A stretch of DNA of 64,000 bases, taken from the NCBI GenBank assembly GCA_025738555.1, contig JAOVFP010000011.1, positions 3,968,001-4,032,000 of the forward strand. Reading direction: 5' to 3'. The first letter of the stretch is position 1. Every line of letters starts with the position of its first letter. Below, in pieces: positions 22,472 through 35,200 of this stretch. The notes below the pieces were generated by a model that worked only from the letters and a program-made list of their open reading frames with translations, ran no database searches and was not told the origin of the DNA. The position numbers were made by a program, and so were the translations under genes. The DNA comes from Cyathus striatus (lineage: Eukaryota; Basidiomycota; Agaricomycetes; Agaricales; Nidulariaceae).

Positions 22472-23869
22472 ACATTACTACATCAGGAAAAACCCCATCA
22501 GCTAAATTAGTGATATTAGTAAATTTAAGGTATACCCATGTCTAAATGTTACTAATTTCGGGTAATTCAACTTAATTTTACTTATATTGCCTATTGTGAG
22601 GCACAATAAGTATTCATAAGTTTGGTACAATAGTAAAGCATACTTACTTGTACTTATATTTCCTATTGTGAGCATGATAAGTGTTTATAAGGCTATATAT
22701 ATTACATTCAATGGCAGCACATGTACAATACTTTTAGTATAAATTGTAGCTAAGAACCAATATCATGGTGGGGAACACACACTTTATCCTACATCATTGT
22801 TAATTGGAGGGAAAATAAGTTACATACAAATTAAGTGTAAGAACTATACGAAGGTTTAAACATCTAAGTTCAAATAGCAAGCGATAAAGTGACACTGTGA
22901 AGTGGTCATGGCAAGCGAGAAAGTTAGCATGTGATCACTTCACTTTGTTTGGCCTTGATTATAGACCACGTGCATGTTGAATTTGACACGTTGACGGTTG
23001 TCGTGCTTCTTTCAATTCCCCCACCTTTCCTAAGTTCCTTCCTTCCCCTCCCTCCTTCCCCCCCTCCTTCCCCCCCTCCTTCCCCTGCTCATTACCTGTG
23101 TCCACTCATCTAGTAAAATGCTGGCTTTCTACTTTAAGATCCAACTTCAATCTCTGTCCTTGAGTCTGCCTTGATAACTTACACCGGTCTCACACTGCAA
23201 AAGCTTCTGCATCTCAGCACCTCAGCTTGTTGTACAACTGGTCTCACATACTTTCCAACTTCTGGGCTCGTCCTCCACTTGAACTCTTATTCATGGTCTC
23301 TGTTCCCTGGTATGTATTTGAGTTATCTTGTTATGTGTGTGCTCATCATGTTATAGTTGCTATCATTGAGTGTGTGGTGCTGCTGGGTGATGGAAAGGGG
23401 GTGGATATGGGGGATATGTGTAGCTGGATGTTGTGGGGGTGTACATGATATAATTGAGTGAGTGCTGGTGGGATGGGGGGATATATGTAGCTGGAGTTGT
23501 GGGGTGTATGTGGTATATCTTGAGGGGGTTGTTGTATTTAATGTATATATTAATGTAACTACTTTCATTGTAATACAATAACAATATATAATTAACTAAA
23601 GCCTATTATATACTGCACTGAGTGAAATTGGAGTGAAAAGCAATGGGTGCTTATAAGCATCTGGGTTTTGTTTATGTGGGCATATTACCCTTTAAATGAG
23701 CTTATCAGTCCTTATCTGAACTAAAAAAGGGCGGAATAAGGTTGGGACCTTACTATTATCACTAATAGTACTTATTTCCCTTTTTTGACCTTATTTCTGC
23801 TCTTTTTCACTTAAGTTTCCTGAAATTGGCTTTTTTAGTGGACAGGATTTTTCCTGATGCACTATTGTA
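22472..23869. mobile_element. Non-autonomous DNA transposon, about 1.4 kb
   Basis: Left end tacattactaCATCAGGAAAAA (22471-22492) and right end TTTTTCCTGATGcactattgta (about 23848-23869) are inverted repeats matching at about 18 of 22 positions. Inside, the left part has two direct copies of an acttatat(t)cctattgtgag block (22579 and 22652), each followed by a(t)aagt and ttcataag-like bases. No transposase frame is seen. A target duplication could not be fixed, so the exact ends and class are uncertain. Confidence 0.5.
23018..23092 (+). repeat. Polypyrimidine (CCTTCC/CCCCCTCC) tract
   Basis: About 75 bp almost entirely C and T, with repeated ccctccttcccc units, inside the 22472-23869 element. 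Confidence 0.7.
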
Positions 23870-23871
23870 TC

Positions 23872-23995
23872 TACATATTCCCACTACCTTTCAAGGTAGT
23901 TGGGTATTAGGGACGTTTGGGCCACCGGATATGGTAATTTGAGGATCTTGGATAAGATCTCAACCTGATTGGCTGGAGTCATTTTGAATTCCTGT
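23872..23995 (-). repeat. Third copy of the dispersed repeat seen at 5490-5800
   Basis: Read on the minus strand it contains ccagccaatcaggttgagat, ccaaacgtccctaatacc and accttgaaaggtagtggg in the order found at 5490-5800. The tract cccactacctttcaaggtag can form a short hairpin. Confidence 0.55.
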
Positions 23996-24162
23996 GATCC
24001 TTGTGACAATCACTGAACTCCCTTACCACTATCCACTGTCTTTGTCAGTCTCCCAACATCATTCCCCTTCTCATATACATACTTTGTTCATTCTTCACAT
24101 GAAAGAGTTTCCACCATTAAATGGACCAGCCACGGAATATCGAGACAGGGGATAGACGGATC

Positions 24163-24761
24163 TGTTATAGGTCACGGATCTATACTACACTGGTGTATTC
24201 CTGTTGAATACAAATGTTAGTAGATATGTGTATAGATACTTACTTAAACCTTTATGATTGAGTTAACAGAGCATCCTGAATTGAGCTGAAGTTGTGATAA
24301 TGCTAAATGAGTTCTTGTAACTGAACGATCAAAGATATCCCTGTTGATAACTATAAGCTGTGTGTGCGATAGCTATCAACCTGAAAGTCAGAGCGTAGTC
24401 TTGACAGTCTCAAAGGATAGGATTCACAAGTACAGAGTGAAGTCTTGTGGTGTGAAGGTAACTAGTAGTGCTCTACAGTACTAGTTATTGTTGACTTTGG
24501 AAAGTGTGAGTTTAAAGTTGACGAAAAGAGTATTGTTTTATTTGATCAACTACTGCTTGACTATATATTGGCTGATTGATCTCTGCGAGAGCAATCGCGT
24601 GTATTCTACTGTAAGCGAGATCATTCTACCAGGTTCTGCGAGGTTAGAGAACCATCTATGATGATAAAGAAAAATAGGTAAGTAAGGGTAAGTAGTTGAA
24701 TACTCTATGAAATGTGAAGGTATACTAATAGATGTATGCTATTGATCTATATACCATAACA
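24163..24761. mobile_element. Solo LTR (599 bp) with 5-bp target duplication
   Basis: The sequence starts TGTTATAG and ends ACCATAACA (TGTTAT/ATAACA inverted ends). It is flanked on both sides by GGATC (24158-24162 and 24762-24766). No internal region or second LTR is present, so it is a solo LTR left by LTR-LTR recombination. Its ends differ from the other LTRs in the window. Confidence 0.8.
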
Positions 24762-24766
24762 GGATC

Positions 24767-25779
24767 TCAGCAGCAAAATGCACATGCGGTTTGGTAGATA
24801 CACTACAATACCATACATTTTTCTCTTTCTTACTAAATCTAAGAGCGTAGATGACATGGATTCTGTCCTTACTAGTGAGAAAGGCACCAAAATACCTTGT
24901 GTGTGGATGTATGGCTCACAAATTCTCTCAAGAAACTAACTTCCAACCCCATCCTCATCGACTGCCCCATTCTGCACATGCAATGGACACCATCAAACTC
25001 AATCTATGGCTCATCCATGTTCAACCTCTGTATATTAATTCCATAGAGAAGTGAAATCTAGTCCAATGTTCTCAATGCCATCCAGAGACAATTCTGCTAT
25101 GTTATGCCTACTGCATACAATGATGAAAGCATATATTTAGGTGAGCAGTGTACTTCCATTGTTTAATATTGATTGAGATCCTCAAGCCTCCTTTAAGCTT
25201 TCCCTCAGCTTTCCCTAGCTAGCTGAGTAGAGCATGTCGAGAATATGACCCTACACCCCTGCACCTACCTCAACTGCCACTGCCACTGCTATCATGCCTC
25301 CTCTTCCACCTCCTCATGTTTATGAGGTCTAGTAGGACACATGAGGAGAAGATGAAGGAGATGGATAGGTTTAATAGGGTAGGGATGGAATTGAGGGCTG
25401 TGATCCTTTCATTTGCTATGATGCTATGGGTTGGGCTGTGTGAGTTCATTGGGTGAAATATTGGTCTGGGGTGTGAAGGTAGAGGGTGAGGTGTGAGATA
25501 CAGGTGAGTGGTAATGATACATGCAGGGAGACTTACTAATAGTTAGATGTAGAGTATATACATATATACCAGTCATTGCTTTGTGCTGTTGAATATTGGA
25601 ACATCACATGGCATTATATAGGACTTCTTCAGTGTATAAGGAAACCTCATTCTACAAAATATATCTATTATAGTGAAAGAGACTGAAAAGGGTACAGTGC
25701 TACTTTATGTATCCAATAGTCAATTTGATCACTGTTTAACATCCACTATCGACTCTTTACCCCTGTTTAGTCTTCAGTA
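24767..25779. other. AT-rich repeat-block sequence, nothing recognised
   Basis: Short frames only. No motif, splice-supported gene or clear repeat boundary was found. Confidence 0.35.
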
Positions 25780-26131
25780 TTCAATCTTGAAGCTCCACTT
25801 ATTATCGTTCACCATTGCGCAAGGTTACCCATATTGTCATGGTGGGCAGGACACACCAAGGCAGCTCCATATGCTCCTGCCATGCCTCCCCCTCGTGATT
25901 TTGCAAGCCAGAGGTGTCATTGACAGTCTTCTTAACATGAGGAGTTCTTATACTATTACAATATACAGTCATAGGCTTACATTGGGTAGTGTTCAGTCAT
26001 TGTTCAATTGGGATCGTCATGGTGACTGATGTTATACAAGCTCCAGTGCCTACGCTATTATCATGCTTCTTGTTGTCTTCAAACTTTACTTATTATTGTT
26101 CACCATTGCACAAAGTCATGCATCTATCATC
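25780..26131. repeat. Copy A of a ~380-bp repeat unit
   Basis: It contains catggtgggcaggacacacc, ctccatatgctcc, atgaggagttcttata and gggatcgtcatggtg. The same ordered blocks recur at 27443 and 27823. It ends at a transposon insertion after ctatcatc. Confidence 0.6.
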
Positions 26132-27442
26132 TGTCGGAAAAATTGAAATTAGCATATAAGGTGCTGACACCACTGACAACCTTATATGAAGTGATCAGTA
26201 CTGATCAGGTTTTGCTGTAAGCCACATCTTGGCCACATCAGGACCTGATCAGGCAAGTTATCAAGCACTGTAAGAACTTGCTATAGGCTATTAACTATAT
26301 GTAACCATTACCCACAAAGTACATCAGCTCCTGATCTTGTCCTGATCATGACATATCACTTGCAATATACACATAATAAGTCCTGACTATGCTTTGCCTT
26401 TCGTCATATCAGCATATTATCAAACCATACTAAGTAGATAAGCACCTGTAATTTTTCAGCAGTAAACATATCAGAAGCATGTAAGTTGAAGTTAGGTCTA
26501 CATAAGTCTCAATATTTTCTATGCTAGTTGTTTTTTACAATTGCCCCTATAGCAGTCATTGAAAGTCTTTGGCACAATTGTAGGTACTAAGTTAGTAAAG
26601 TTGTAAGCTACTTTATGACATTCAACACCATCTGAAGCTCTGAGCAGAATCCAAACTTGATTAGGTAGTCACAAAGTATGTGACACTTAATTTTGGTTCA
26701 AGTTTTGAGTTGGCATCTTGTGGCAGTTTGAAAGCAATTCAAAAGTCTTCTGACCAGTTCTCTAAATTTTGGGGTTGCATTGATGTACTGCCTCCACTTG
26801 GCACTGAACCAAAAGACATAAAAGGCACCATAACCTTCCAATCCTCCTGTACTGCAACATTCTTGAATGCCACATTCAATTACCAAGTTTCACCCAGCTG
26901 CAAAAAGATAGGTAGGTGCAAGGTAGGTGCTTTGGTATTCATGATTGTAACTTGGTGCATAGTAAGATTTTATTCTGTATGAACAACTACAGTGGCTTGT
27001 GAATTCCAAGGTAAGTGAAAGAGACTTCTCAGTATGCAAAAGCCAAAAGGTAAAACAACTGAAGTATTTTGTAGTATAATATTGTACTTTTAGCTTATAT
27101 GGTATCATGTATGTATGTATGTATAGAACATTCAAATAGAATTAATTATTTTTTTCACCTTTCAAATTAAACACAATTAAAGAATAAAAGTGGTAAAAAT
27201 GATTACTTATTGGTTCAGGCCCATATCAGGGCTCATCAGGTGTCATCAACTTGATCCTACTGATATTGGCTATCAATTGTGATGGATGGTATCAGTGATA
27301 TCATGGATGTCAGTAGCAGTCAGCATGCATAATCCTTATTAGCTGATTCTTGAGCCATGTAAGCCCCCCAAATGGCCAATGGTCTTATATGGCCTGATAT
27401 GGCCATATCTGACTTGATATGCTAATCTTGATTTTTCTGACA
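26132..27442. mobile_element. Non-autonomous DNA transposon (1.3 kb) inserted in the ~380-bp repeat
   Basis: Left end TGTCGGAAAAATTGAAATT and right end (reverse complement) TGTCAGAAAAATCAAGATT, both continuing AGCATAT, form terminal inverted repeats of about 26 bp with 4 mismatches. Subterminal tgatcagg/catcagg motifs are frequent at both ends. Comparison with the uninterrupted unit near 27815 (ctatcatcagggtgg) shows the insertion point; TCAT is repeated on both sides. The inner 100-codon frame (26680-26982) matches nothing I know. Confidence 0.65.
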
Positions 27443-28075
27443 TCATAGTGGACACTCCAAGCATCTCCATATGCTCCCACTGTGCCTATCCTCTTTGTGA
27501 CTTTCGCAAGTTGTATTGAGATGCCATCGGCAGTCTTAGTATGTGAGGTGTTCTTATAATATTACTATGTATGTTCTTCAGTAGGTTGAATAAACAGTTA
27601 TGGGCTAATACTGGGTCATGTTCAGTCCGTCCTTCACTGCAAATAAATAATCTCAGGCTTGTGCTTAACATCGGCCTTGTTCAGCTGTTGTCCAAGAGGG
27701 ATTATCATGGTTTTTGACGCAACATAACATGTAGTGCCTATGCCTTTGTCAAGCTGCTTGTTATGTGCAAGTTTCACTTAATATCATTCAAAGTCGTGAT
27801 AACACACAAAGTCACGGATCTATCATCAGGGTGGACAGAGCATACTCAAGCGTCTGTGCCTTCAGAAGCTATATGAGGTGCCATCGACGAACTTCTTAGT
27901 GCATGAGGAAATCTTATATCATGATGTATGTCCAAGTTCAGTGTGGAAAAATGATCTCGGGCTTGTTCTTACACTGGGTAATATTCAGCTATCATCTAAT
28001 AGGGATTATTGTGGTTTCTGATGCAATGTAACATGTAATGCCTACACCTTTTACAAGCTGCATGTGTAGTGCGAG
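27443..28075. repeat. Copies B and C of the ~380-bp repeat, in tandem
   Basis: Copy B starts near 27443 (catagtggacactccaagc) and copy C near 27823 (catcagggtggacagagc), a period of about 380 bp. Shared blocks include aatctcaggcttg/gatctcgggcttgtt, gggattatcatgg/gggattattgtgg and aacatgta(g/a)tgcctacacc-like bases. Copy C is shortened at its end. Confidence 0.6.
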
Positions 28076-29595
28076 ATGAGGTTGACACTTTGTGACTGCT
28101 GATGAAGCACCCACAGCAGTGAATTGCTCTACTCTCTCTGTTTTGTTCTTAACCTCTCTGCTTCATTCATGCCCTCTCTTCTCCACCACTGCAATGATTC
28201 TCCCCCCACTTTGGTTAACAATGTCAAATATGCATCAGCAGGAATATTTGGAGAACTTCTTCAAATGTAAAATGTGGCTGTACCATGAAGTTAGTATTAT
28301 GCCATGAATGAAACAGGACAGGGATAAAGGATGGTCCCTATGGCAAGTTTGCCCTCTCACCTGGCTTCTTGTTATATGTTACTCACCCACCACCTTCTTC
28401 CCTACAGCCACCTATACATGCCTTGGGCCTGGTGGGGTTAGTGATACCATTGGTGCTGGATCTAAGAGAGAGCAAGGTGGCACAATTTTGTGGATGTGAA
28501 GGGGGACAAAGAGAATATGGACCTTCAATCAGTACTGGAGGCCCCGCCTAGGAAAAGGAACTCTCCAGCTATGGAGCAAAATGTTACTGAGTAGTATGCT
28601 GCAGCTATGTATCCCACCTGGTCTTCAGCTCCCTTTTCTGCTGCTTTACAAATGGATTCTGTATTTCAGCCAACTTCTATTTTCACTCAGCATCCAGTCC
28701 CAGCTTTGGACAGCACTAAGGAAGACATCTCTGGGCAGTGCCACATGCAGGCTTGTATCCTGCCAGGTTTTTGGTTCTGTTTCCCACACCCCTGGAGACA
28801 TCCCCTGCAAGGTACCAAAAGCCAGAATGCTTGTCCCCACCATTGCTTTCATATATCTAGAAATTATTACTTCTATACCAACCAGTTCTGGTATGCACTA
28901 ATGAAACAGAACATCTACCTCAGGCTGAGCTCAACATTCAACATGACAATGAACTCTTGTGTGTGAAGCCATCTGGCTTCTTACCAGCACAAAGTCCCCC
29001 CACCACCACTCCACTTTCTTGTATTTCTTCTTTCTTGTCCAGGACCTTCAATTACTCAGCTATCACATGTTTCACACCTGGTCATACCCCAGCAACCACC
29101 CATCGGGAGCTTGAGATTGATATTGTTACAGTGCCTCTTCTCACCTCAGCTAAGATTACACCTGTGACTACCTACATATGAATGCTGAGCTACTGGTTTG
29201 TCTTGCCAGAGTTGTGTCCCAATGAGACTGAACATTGTCTACTGTGCCCAGGTGTTGTTTACTTACTTTTCTCATCAACATTGATGACCACTGTAGTAGA
29301 CATGTTCTCATTTAATCTTCTTTCTTTGAAGATCACCTGTTGCCCATTGCAAATCCCTCTGTTTACGATCTCTTACTGTATCAGAGTTATTAACTTCAAA
29401 CTTTATTATATTATTAACTGTTCTCTTGTAGTACACTCTCCTTGACAATGAACATCCTTATCCTTTTCTTGCCTCCCTGTTATCTGGTGTCTCTTACTAA
29501 TCAAATTGTTGAGGTAGTGGAGCCAGTGGGGAATTTGCTGATGCAAGATAAGCCATCAAATTAGTAGCCTGCAATATCAAACATACCTCAACATC
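28076..29595 (+). other. Degenerate coding-like sequence, origin unknown
   Basis: Around 28485-28760 a frame reads MDLQSVLEAPPRKRNSPAME, a stop, then PTWSSAPFSAALQMDSVFQ. Its composition resembles a low-complexity protein region. It is broken by stops and frameshifts. It is most likely debris of a mobile element or captured gene; no family was identified. Confidence 0.3.
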
Positions 29596-31600
29596 TTAAC
29601 TATCAGGAGCAACCTTAATAACTGTTGCCATCTGAGTAGCCCATCCAACAGTATTCAAGGCTCTACTAGCCTCCCAATCCTCACCGGTACGATTTGGCTT
29701 AGTGTCAAAAGGCAAAGCTTGGACAATGCTGAACAAGTTAGTCACTCTCGTCATAAGGAACAACTTGAAAAATCCAACATCTTTTGTATCCCCATCATGC
29801 AGGAGGAATTGCCAAGGTGGGGTACTGCCTTCGCCATACCCAATTGTCAATGCACTTTTTGTACCATTTCCACCATTGGTATTATTGGGTGGCAATGGTG
29901 CATCAATGATGCACATAAGACCACCACTGAAAGGAGATGAGAACCATTCAGCTAATATCCAAACACATATTAAAATTGATAGAAAGAAATATGATGGGTG
30001 CTTACTTATCACAAAGTCTGAAGGGTCAAAGTAAAACAAGTAAGGGTAAAGAGGAACATTAGAATGGTTGGAGATCTTCATTCCAAACCTCTCTGTTTCA
30101 TCCACAATAATAGTTGCTAGATCAGTTTCCAACAAATTGACACTGTCTGGCTTATGCACTTGGTTGTAATTCCTAGTAAACTCAGCATGAAGTTTCATGA
30201 GTTCCATTGACACATCTCGCATCTCATCACCAGTCCGTGTCAGGTGATAGCTGAAGTGCAAGGCTGCCTGAGCAACATTTCAAAGAACAGAGTGTTCTTT
30301 TGTATCAATCGAGCATGTTGGAATCTTTCTACCAATATGTGGAGTAATCAATGGATTATTTTGAAAGAGCAAGACTTTTCCATCCTCAATGATAATTTCC
30401 AGATTTGCCTTCTCCAAAGTGTCAGAAATCGTCACAGACAGAGAATGTTGTTGCTCAGAGAGGAAAATGGACTCAAGCCAAATGTGATCATTGGAATAAA
30501 TGGAGAGTTTTGGTTGGGATAGCTGTTTAATGTGACAGTAAAATGACTGAGGTAGGTTGGACAGAGTAGATCCTTCTGCGACTATCAGACAAGATTCATA
30601 TGCATCAACTGAAGTAGCAACAAGATGTCCCTTGTTCGTATTTGAATCGATCATAAGATTAGCTGTGTGCATAGTAAATGTCATATCGACAGTTATCCCC
30701 TGAGCTTGGCCAGCTTGAAGTTTGATTGAACCATCTTCATCTTTCTTGGCTAAAAGGAAAGACTGATCTGACTCAGAAGCATTGCAGCTGAATAATCTCC
30801 TATTGACATGTAGCCCTCCACAGTGAGGAATCTGCCTCCTGGATATGCTGCAAATTGTAAGCCTTTAATAAAGATCTTTGTATTATTACCAACTCACTAT
30901 TTGGGTAACTGCAGCTTATGCATTAAAGATGTGTATGTAAGGTCTTCCAGATTAGAGTTATTCAAAATCTCAAGGAGTGCACTAGTAAACACTCCATGTC
31001 AAGTATTCCTGCCTTCATGTGCCAATTGTTGTTGCCCACAGGCAGAGAGAAGTACATGTGAAGCTTGATATCTCCCAGCAAGGTTGATTCCAGAGAAATT
31101 AGAGTCCAGAATTAAAGTCTGTTGATAAATGAATAAGATAACAACCAAACAAGAATGCAGATTGACAGACGATATTGTCTCCTTTCACAGATGATATTTG
31201 GTTCAACATAACGGATGCTGAGTAATCAGGAATCCCTTCAACGTACTCCTTTCCATTCGCATCAGGGTTCTGTGCCATCCCTATGTCACTTGGGCAAAGG
31301 ATTTCAATCTTATCACCTAATGTAATCCAATCATCTCCCCATTCCTTTGGCTTATAGACTTGGTCACCATGTCCAGCATAATAGATGATTATTGCTGCTT
31401 CATCCTTCTTGATATCAGTATTATCATGAAGCTGATGAAAGCTGTCAATTATCCTATCTCAGGTTGCTTTCTCATCATGAAGGCTGATGATGTTTTGTTT
31501 TAGAACTTGTAGTTTATCGATAAGGAATGCCTCGAAGGCATCTGCATCTGCTTTTGCTGCTTGAAGGTCATTATTTGGACACATATACTTGTTAATACCA
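29596..31600 (-). pseudogene. Caspase-like (C14) domain protein, C-terminal part, disabled
   Basis: The minus strand reads through a caspase fold seen in large agaricomycete C14 proteins: GINKYMCPNNDLQ, then IIIYYAGHGDQVYKP with the catalytic His (GHG, near 31370), then LILDSNFSGINLAG where the catalytic Cys of the usual DSCFSG is Asn (codon 31100-31098). Conserved C-terminal blocks follow (RTGDEMRDVSMELMKL, YPYLFYFDPSDF, PPWQFLL, KDVGFFKLFL) to a stop at 29598. At least three in-frame TGA stops lie where relatives have or may have Arg (one at 31461-31459), and a splice site is damaged near the LPK end of an exon. Introns inside are still recognisable. The gene is cut at 31600/38476 by a complete retrotransposon. 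Confidence 0.75.
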
Positions 31601-31989
31601 TGTTAGCGACAGACAAGCAAAATGCTCAAAGTTGAACTCAAACAACAAAGAAAGGAAGGCGAAATGAATCTTATTGCAAGTCTGGAATAAACTAGCACAA
31701 GAATAAAGAATATCTAACTAAAATGATTGTATTTATAATAAGAGTCCATGAGGAAATCACATGTAACCTAACCTACACTATAATGCATGTTTACTGTGCT
31801 TCTACTGTGCAAATTCATGTACTACATATGTAACAAGCATGGCTGAACTGTGGACTGTACCCATAGTCTTGATGAATAATGCATGTTGATATGCATGGTG
31901 TCTGCATTGTATGTCAGGTGATATGTGTCAGGTGACTGTGATAAGATAAGATATACAGATTAGATAAGATAAGGTGTGAAATCCTAACA
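31601..31989 (-). repeat. 3' LTR of the gypsy element (389 bp)
   Basis: Ends are TGTTAGC/CTAACA. It differs from the other LTR at 10 positions by my alignment; 8 of these fall in 6 sites that can be read as one decayed CpG each (for example cg versus ca, or ca versus tg). Confidence 0.9.
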
Positions 31990-32210
31990 TTACCCCCCCT
32001 TTTAAAGGTTGTGTTCTCATGACATTTCTATGATTGTCAGGGGTAATAATAGTCACAGATGAAAAGAAGGAGTATCGGGAAGTATTTGCTGATAAAGAAA
32101 ACAGCGAGGGAAGAGGAAAGGATAATGAGACAGTAAAGAATGAGGATTACTTCATTGGAAAACATGATAGTAGTTTGGAATAATGAGTTTGGTAAAGGGA
32201 TGTTATATAT

Positions 32211-35200
32211 TTATATTTTTTGAGCTTCCAGATGTTCCCAATGAAATTTATTAAGTAAACTCTTGGCTCCCATTAGTGCATCGATCGGTTCCCAAGTGCA
32301 ATCTTCCATTGAATAACCTTTCCATTTAATTTTATATAGAATATGTTTTCAGTTCTTTTTCCATGCTAGAATAGACTCTACTTCGCATTGATCCTGATCG
32401 TCAACCAGAATAGCAGGTGGAGGCTTCGGTTTCTGTTGTGATGGATATTGAGCTGGTGTGAATTTAGATAATAATTCTACATTAAAGGTTGGATTTTTTC
32501 TATTCCACGATTTTGGTAATTTGAGTTTATAGACAGATTGTGCAACCTTTTCTATAATTTTAAAAGGTCTGTAACGTTTGTCATCCAATTTTGAAACTGG
32601 TCAATCAGATTTAATATTAATTCCTTCTAGGTAAACCTTGTCACCAATTTGATATTTGGGTGCTTCTCTTCAATATTTATCATAATAGCATCCCATAACT
32701 TCGTTTGCCAAGGATAAAGCTGCTTTTGCGTTTTCTCTTGCTTTTTCCATTGTTTTGACAAATTCTTTGACTCCTATAGCTCTTGTTTTTCCTCACAGTT
32801 TTATTCCAGTGTATGGATGATATCCGTACATTAAATAAAAAGGTGTATATCCTGTCATCCTATGAATGGTATTATTATAATTAAATTGACAGATATCTGT
32901 TTTTTGGGCCCAATCATCTTGATCGTAATTTACATAAATACACATGTATTGTTCTATTTCTTGATTTACCCTTTCTGTTTGTCCATTTGTCTGGGGTCAA
33001 TAAGCAGTAGATAAATTCATGCGAACTCCAAGTTGTTTTGTCAATTCTTTGGTAAAGAATGAAGCGAATTGAGATCCTTAGTCACTAATTACTCTTTTTG
33101 GGACTCCATAATGTTTAAATATGTTTTGAAGATATTTTTCTGCAACTCCTGCACTATTAATTTCCTTGTTACATGGTATGAATGCTGCCATTTTTGAGAA
33201 TCAATCAATGACTACCATAAGGAAATCATAACCTTCGGATAATGGAAGTGGTCCTACAAAATCTATAGATACAGTATGCCAAGGGTGTTCAGGTACATTG
33301 TTTGGAATAAGTTTCCCAGTTGGAGCAGTTCTATGAATGTTCATTCTTTGGCATGCCTCACATCCAGATACATATTTTTTAATATCTGCCATAAGTCTCG
33401 GCCACCAATAATCTTGTGTGATAAGTTCCATTGTTTTGTATTCTCCACAATATCCTGATATTGCTGAGTCATGACATAACCTAATAATTCGTTCCCTTAA
33501 TTTAGTATTTTTAGGTACATAAATTTGATCCTTCCATGTGATAATTCCTTCTGGCATTTCAATCCAATCTTTAGATTCAAGATTGAGCATTTTGATTACT
33601 TCTTTATCTCGGTTCTTTCTAGATTTATGAATTTGTTCCATAATTTCTTCGTCTTCTCCATGGACTTCATATGTTTGTCTGAAATGTTCCGGTTTAAGTA
33701 ATATAAGATCTTTATTGTCTTGATCCCCTTGATTATGTCCAGCTCTTTGTGATAATAGGTCTGCTTTAGTCATTTGGTTTCCTGGCTTATGATGTAATGT
33801 ATAATGGTATTCTTGTAATTCAGTATTCCATCATGCCTGGCATCTATTTAACTTTTGTAGTTTCCTAAAATATTGAAGATTTTTATGATCAGTCCAAATT
33901 TCGAAAATCTGTTTGGCTCCTAAGAGATATTGTCTCCATGTATCTAGAGCTCTCATTATAGCGAGCATTTCTTTATCATAGATTTTGTAATTTTGTTCCA
34001 TTGGACTCAAAGCATGAGATAGAAAGGCAATCAGTTTCCATTTTCCATTGGGTTGTTCCTGAGATAGGATAGCTCCATTCGCAAAGTCTGATGAATCAGC
34101 TTCTACTCAATATTTTCCATCATCATTTGGCATAGCTAAGATTGGTGCCAATATGATTTGATTTTTAAGTTGAGAAAATGCAAGGGTTTGTGATAATTCC
34201 CATTTCCATTCGTTTTTGCCCATAAGTTCATGTAGTGGCTTAGCGATTTTTGCAAATCCTTCAATAAATCGTTGATAGAAATTGATAAATCCTAGAAATT
34301 GTTGAAGTTCTCTTTTATTATTTGGAACTGGCCAATCGACTATTGCTTTAACCTTTTCAGAATCCATTTGTACAGAATTCTTAGAGATAATGAGACCAAG
34401 ATATTCGACTTCAGCTTTTTCAAAGAAACATTTTTCTGGTTTCAGATATAATTCATGTTCTTCTAATTTTCTAAGAACATGTTTTACCATTTTCCAGTGT
34501 TCCTCTAAAGTTTCCATAAAAATAAGAATATCATCCATATAAACAATTACAGTTCCTTCATTAATTTCCATTCTGAAAATATCATTCATCATGGTCTGAA
34601 AGGTGGCTGGAGAATTTGTAAGACCAAAGAACATTACTAAGGGTTCAAATAATCCTTGATTAGTTTGGAATGCTGCATATTGTTCATCTCCTTCCTTAAT
34701 TTGGACATTATTGTATCCCCATTGAATATCCAATTTGGTGAAGTACCGTGCCTTTTTTAGTTTATCTACTAGTTCTTGAATCAATGGTAAGGGATATCTA
34801 TTTTTAACTGTCATTTCATTTAACTTTCGATAATCTTGGATTGGTCAAAGTGAACTATCTTTCTTTTTAATAAAAAAGAATGGCGATGCCCAGGGTGATT
34901 TTGAAGGTCAGATGCATCCAGAATTAAGATTTTCATCTAAGAATTCATCAAGTTGTTTCTGTTCATCTAGATTCAATGAATAAATTTTGCAATCAAATGA
35001 TGTTGCTCCTGGTAATAGTTTGATGGCATGATCCCATGGTCTTCGTGGTGGGAGTTTATTGAATGATTCCTTTGCAAATACCTTTTCAAACTCATGATAA
35101 TACATTGGAACTGTTTCCTTCCAATGCTTCTTTGGTTTATGCTGATTTTGAGCTTCAGCTATCTTAGAAGCGGTTGTTTGGAATGTTCATATTTCAATTT

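Noticed and set aside
22931..23113. Pro/Ser-rich 60-codon frame.
   Set aside because: It is the translation of the polypyrimidine tract.
23872..23995. Helitron 3' end, because of the hairpin cccactacctttcaaggtag.
   Set aside because: No CTRR terminus at the expected distance, and one of the other copies lacks the hairpin.
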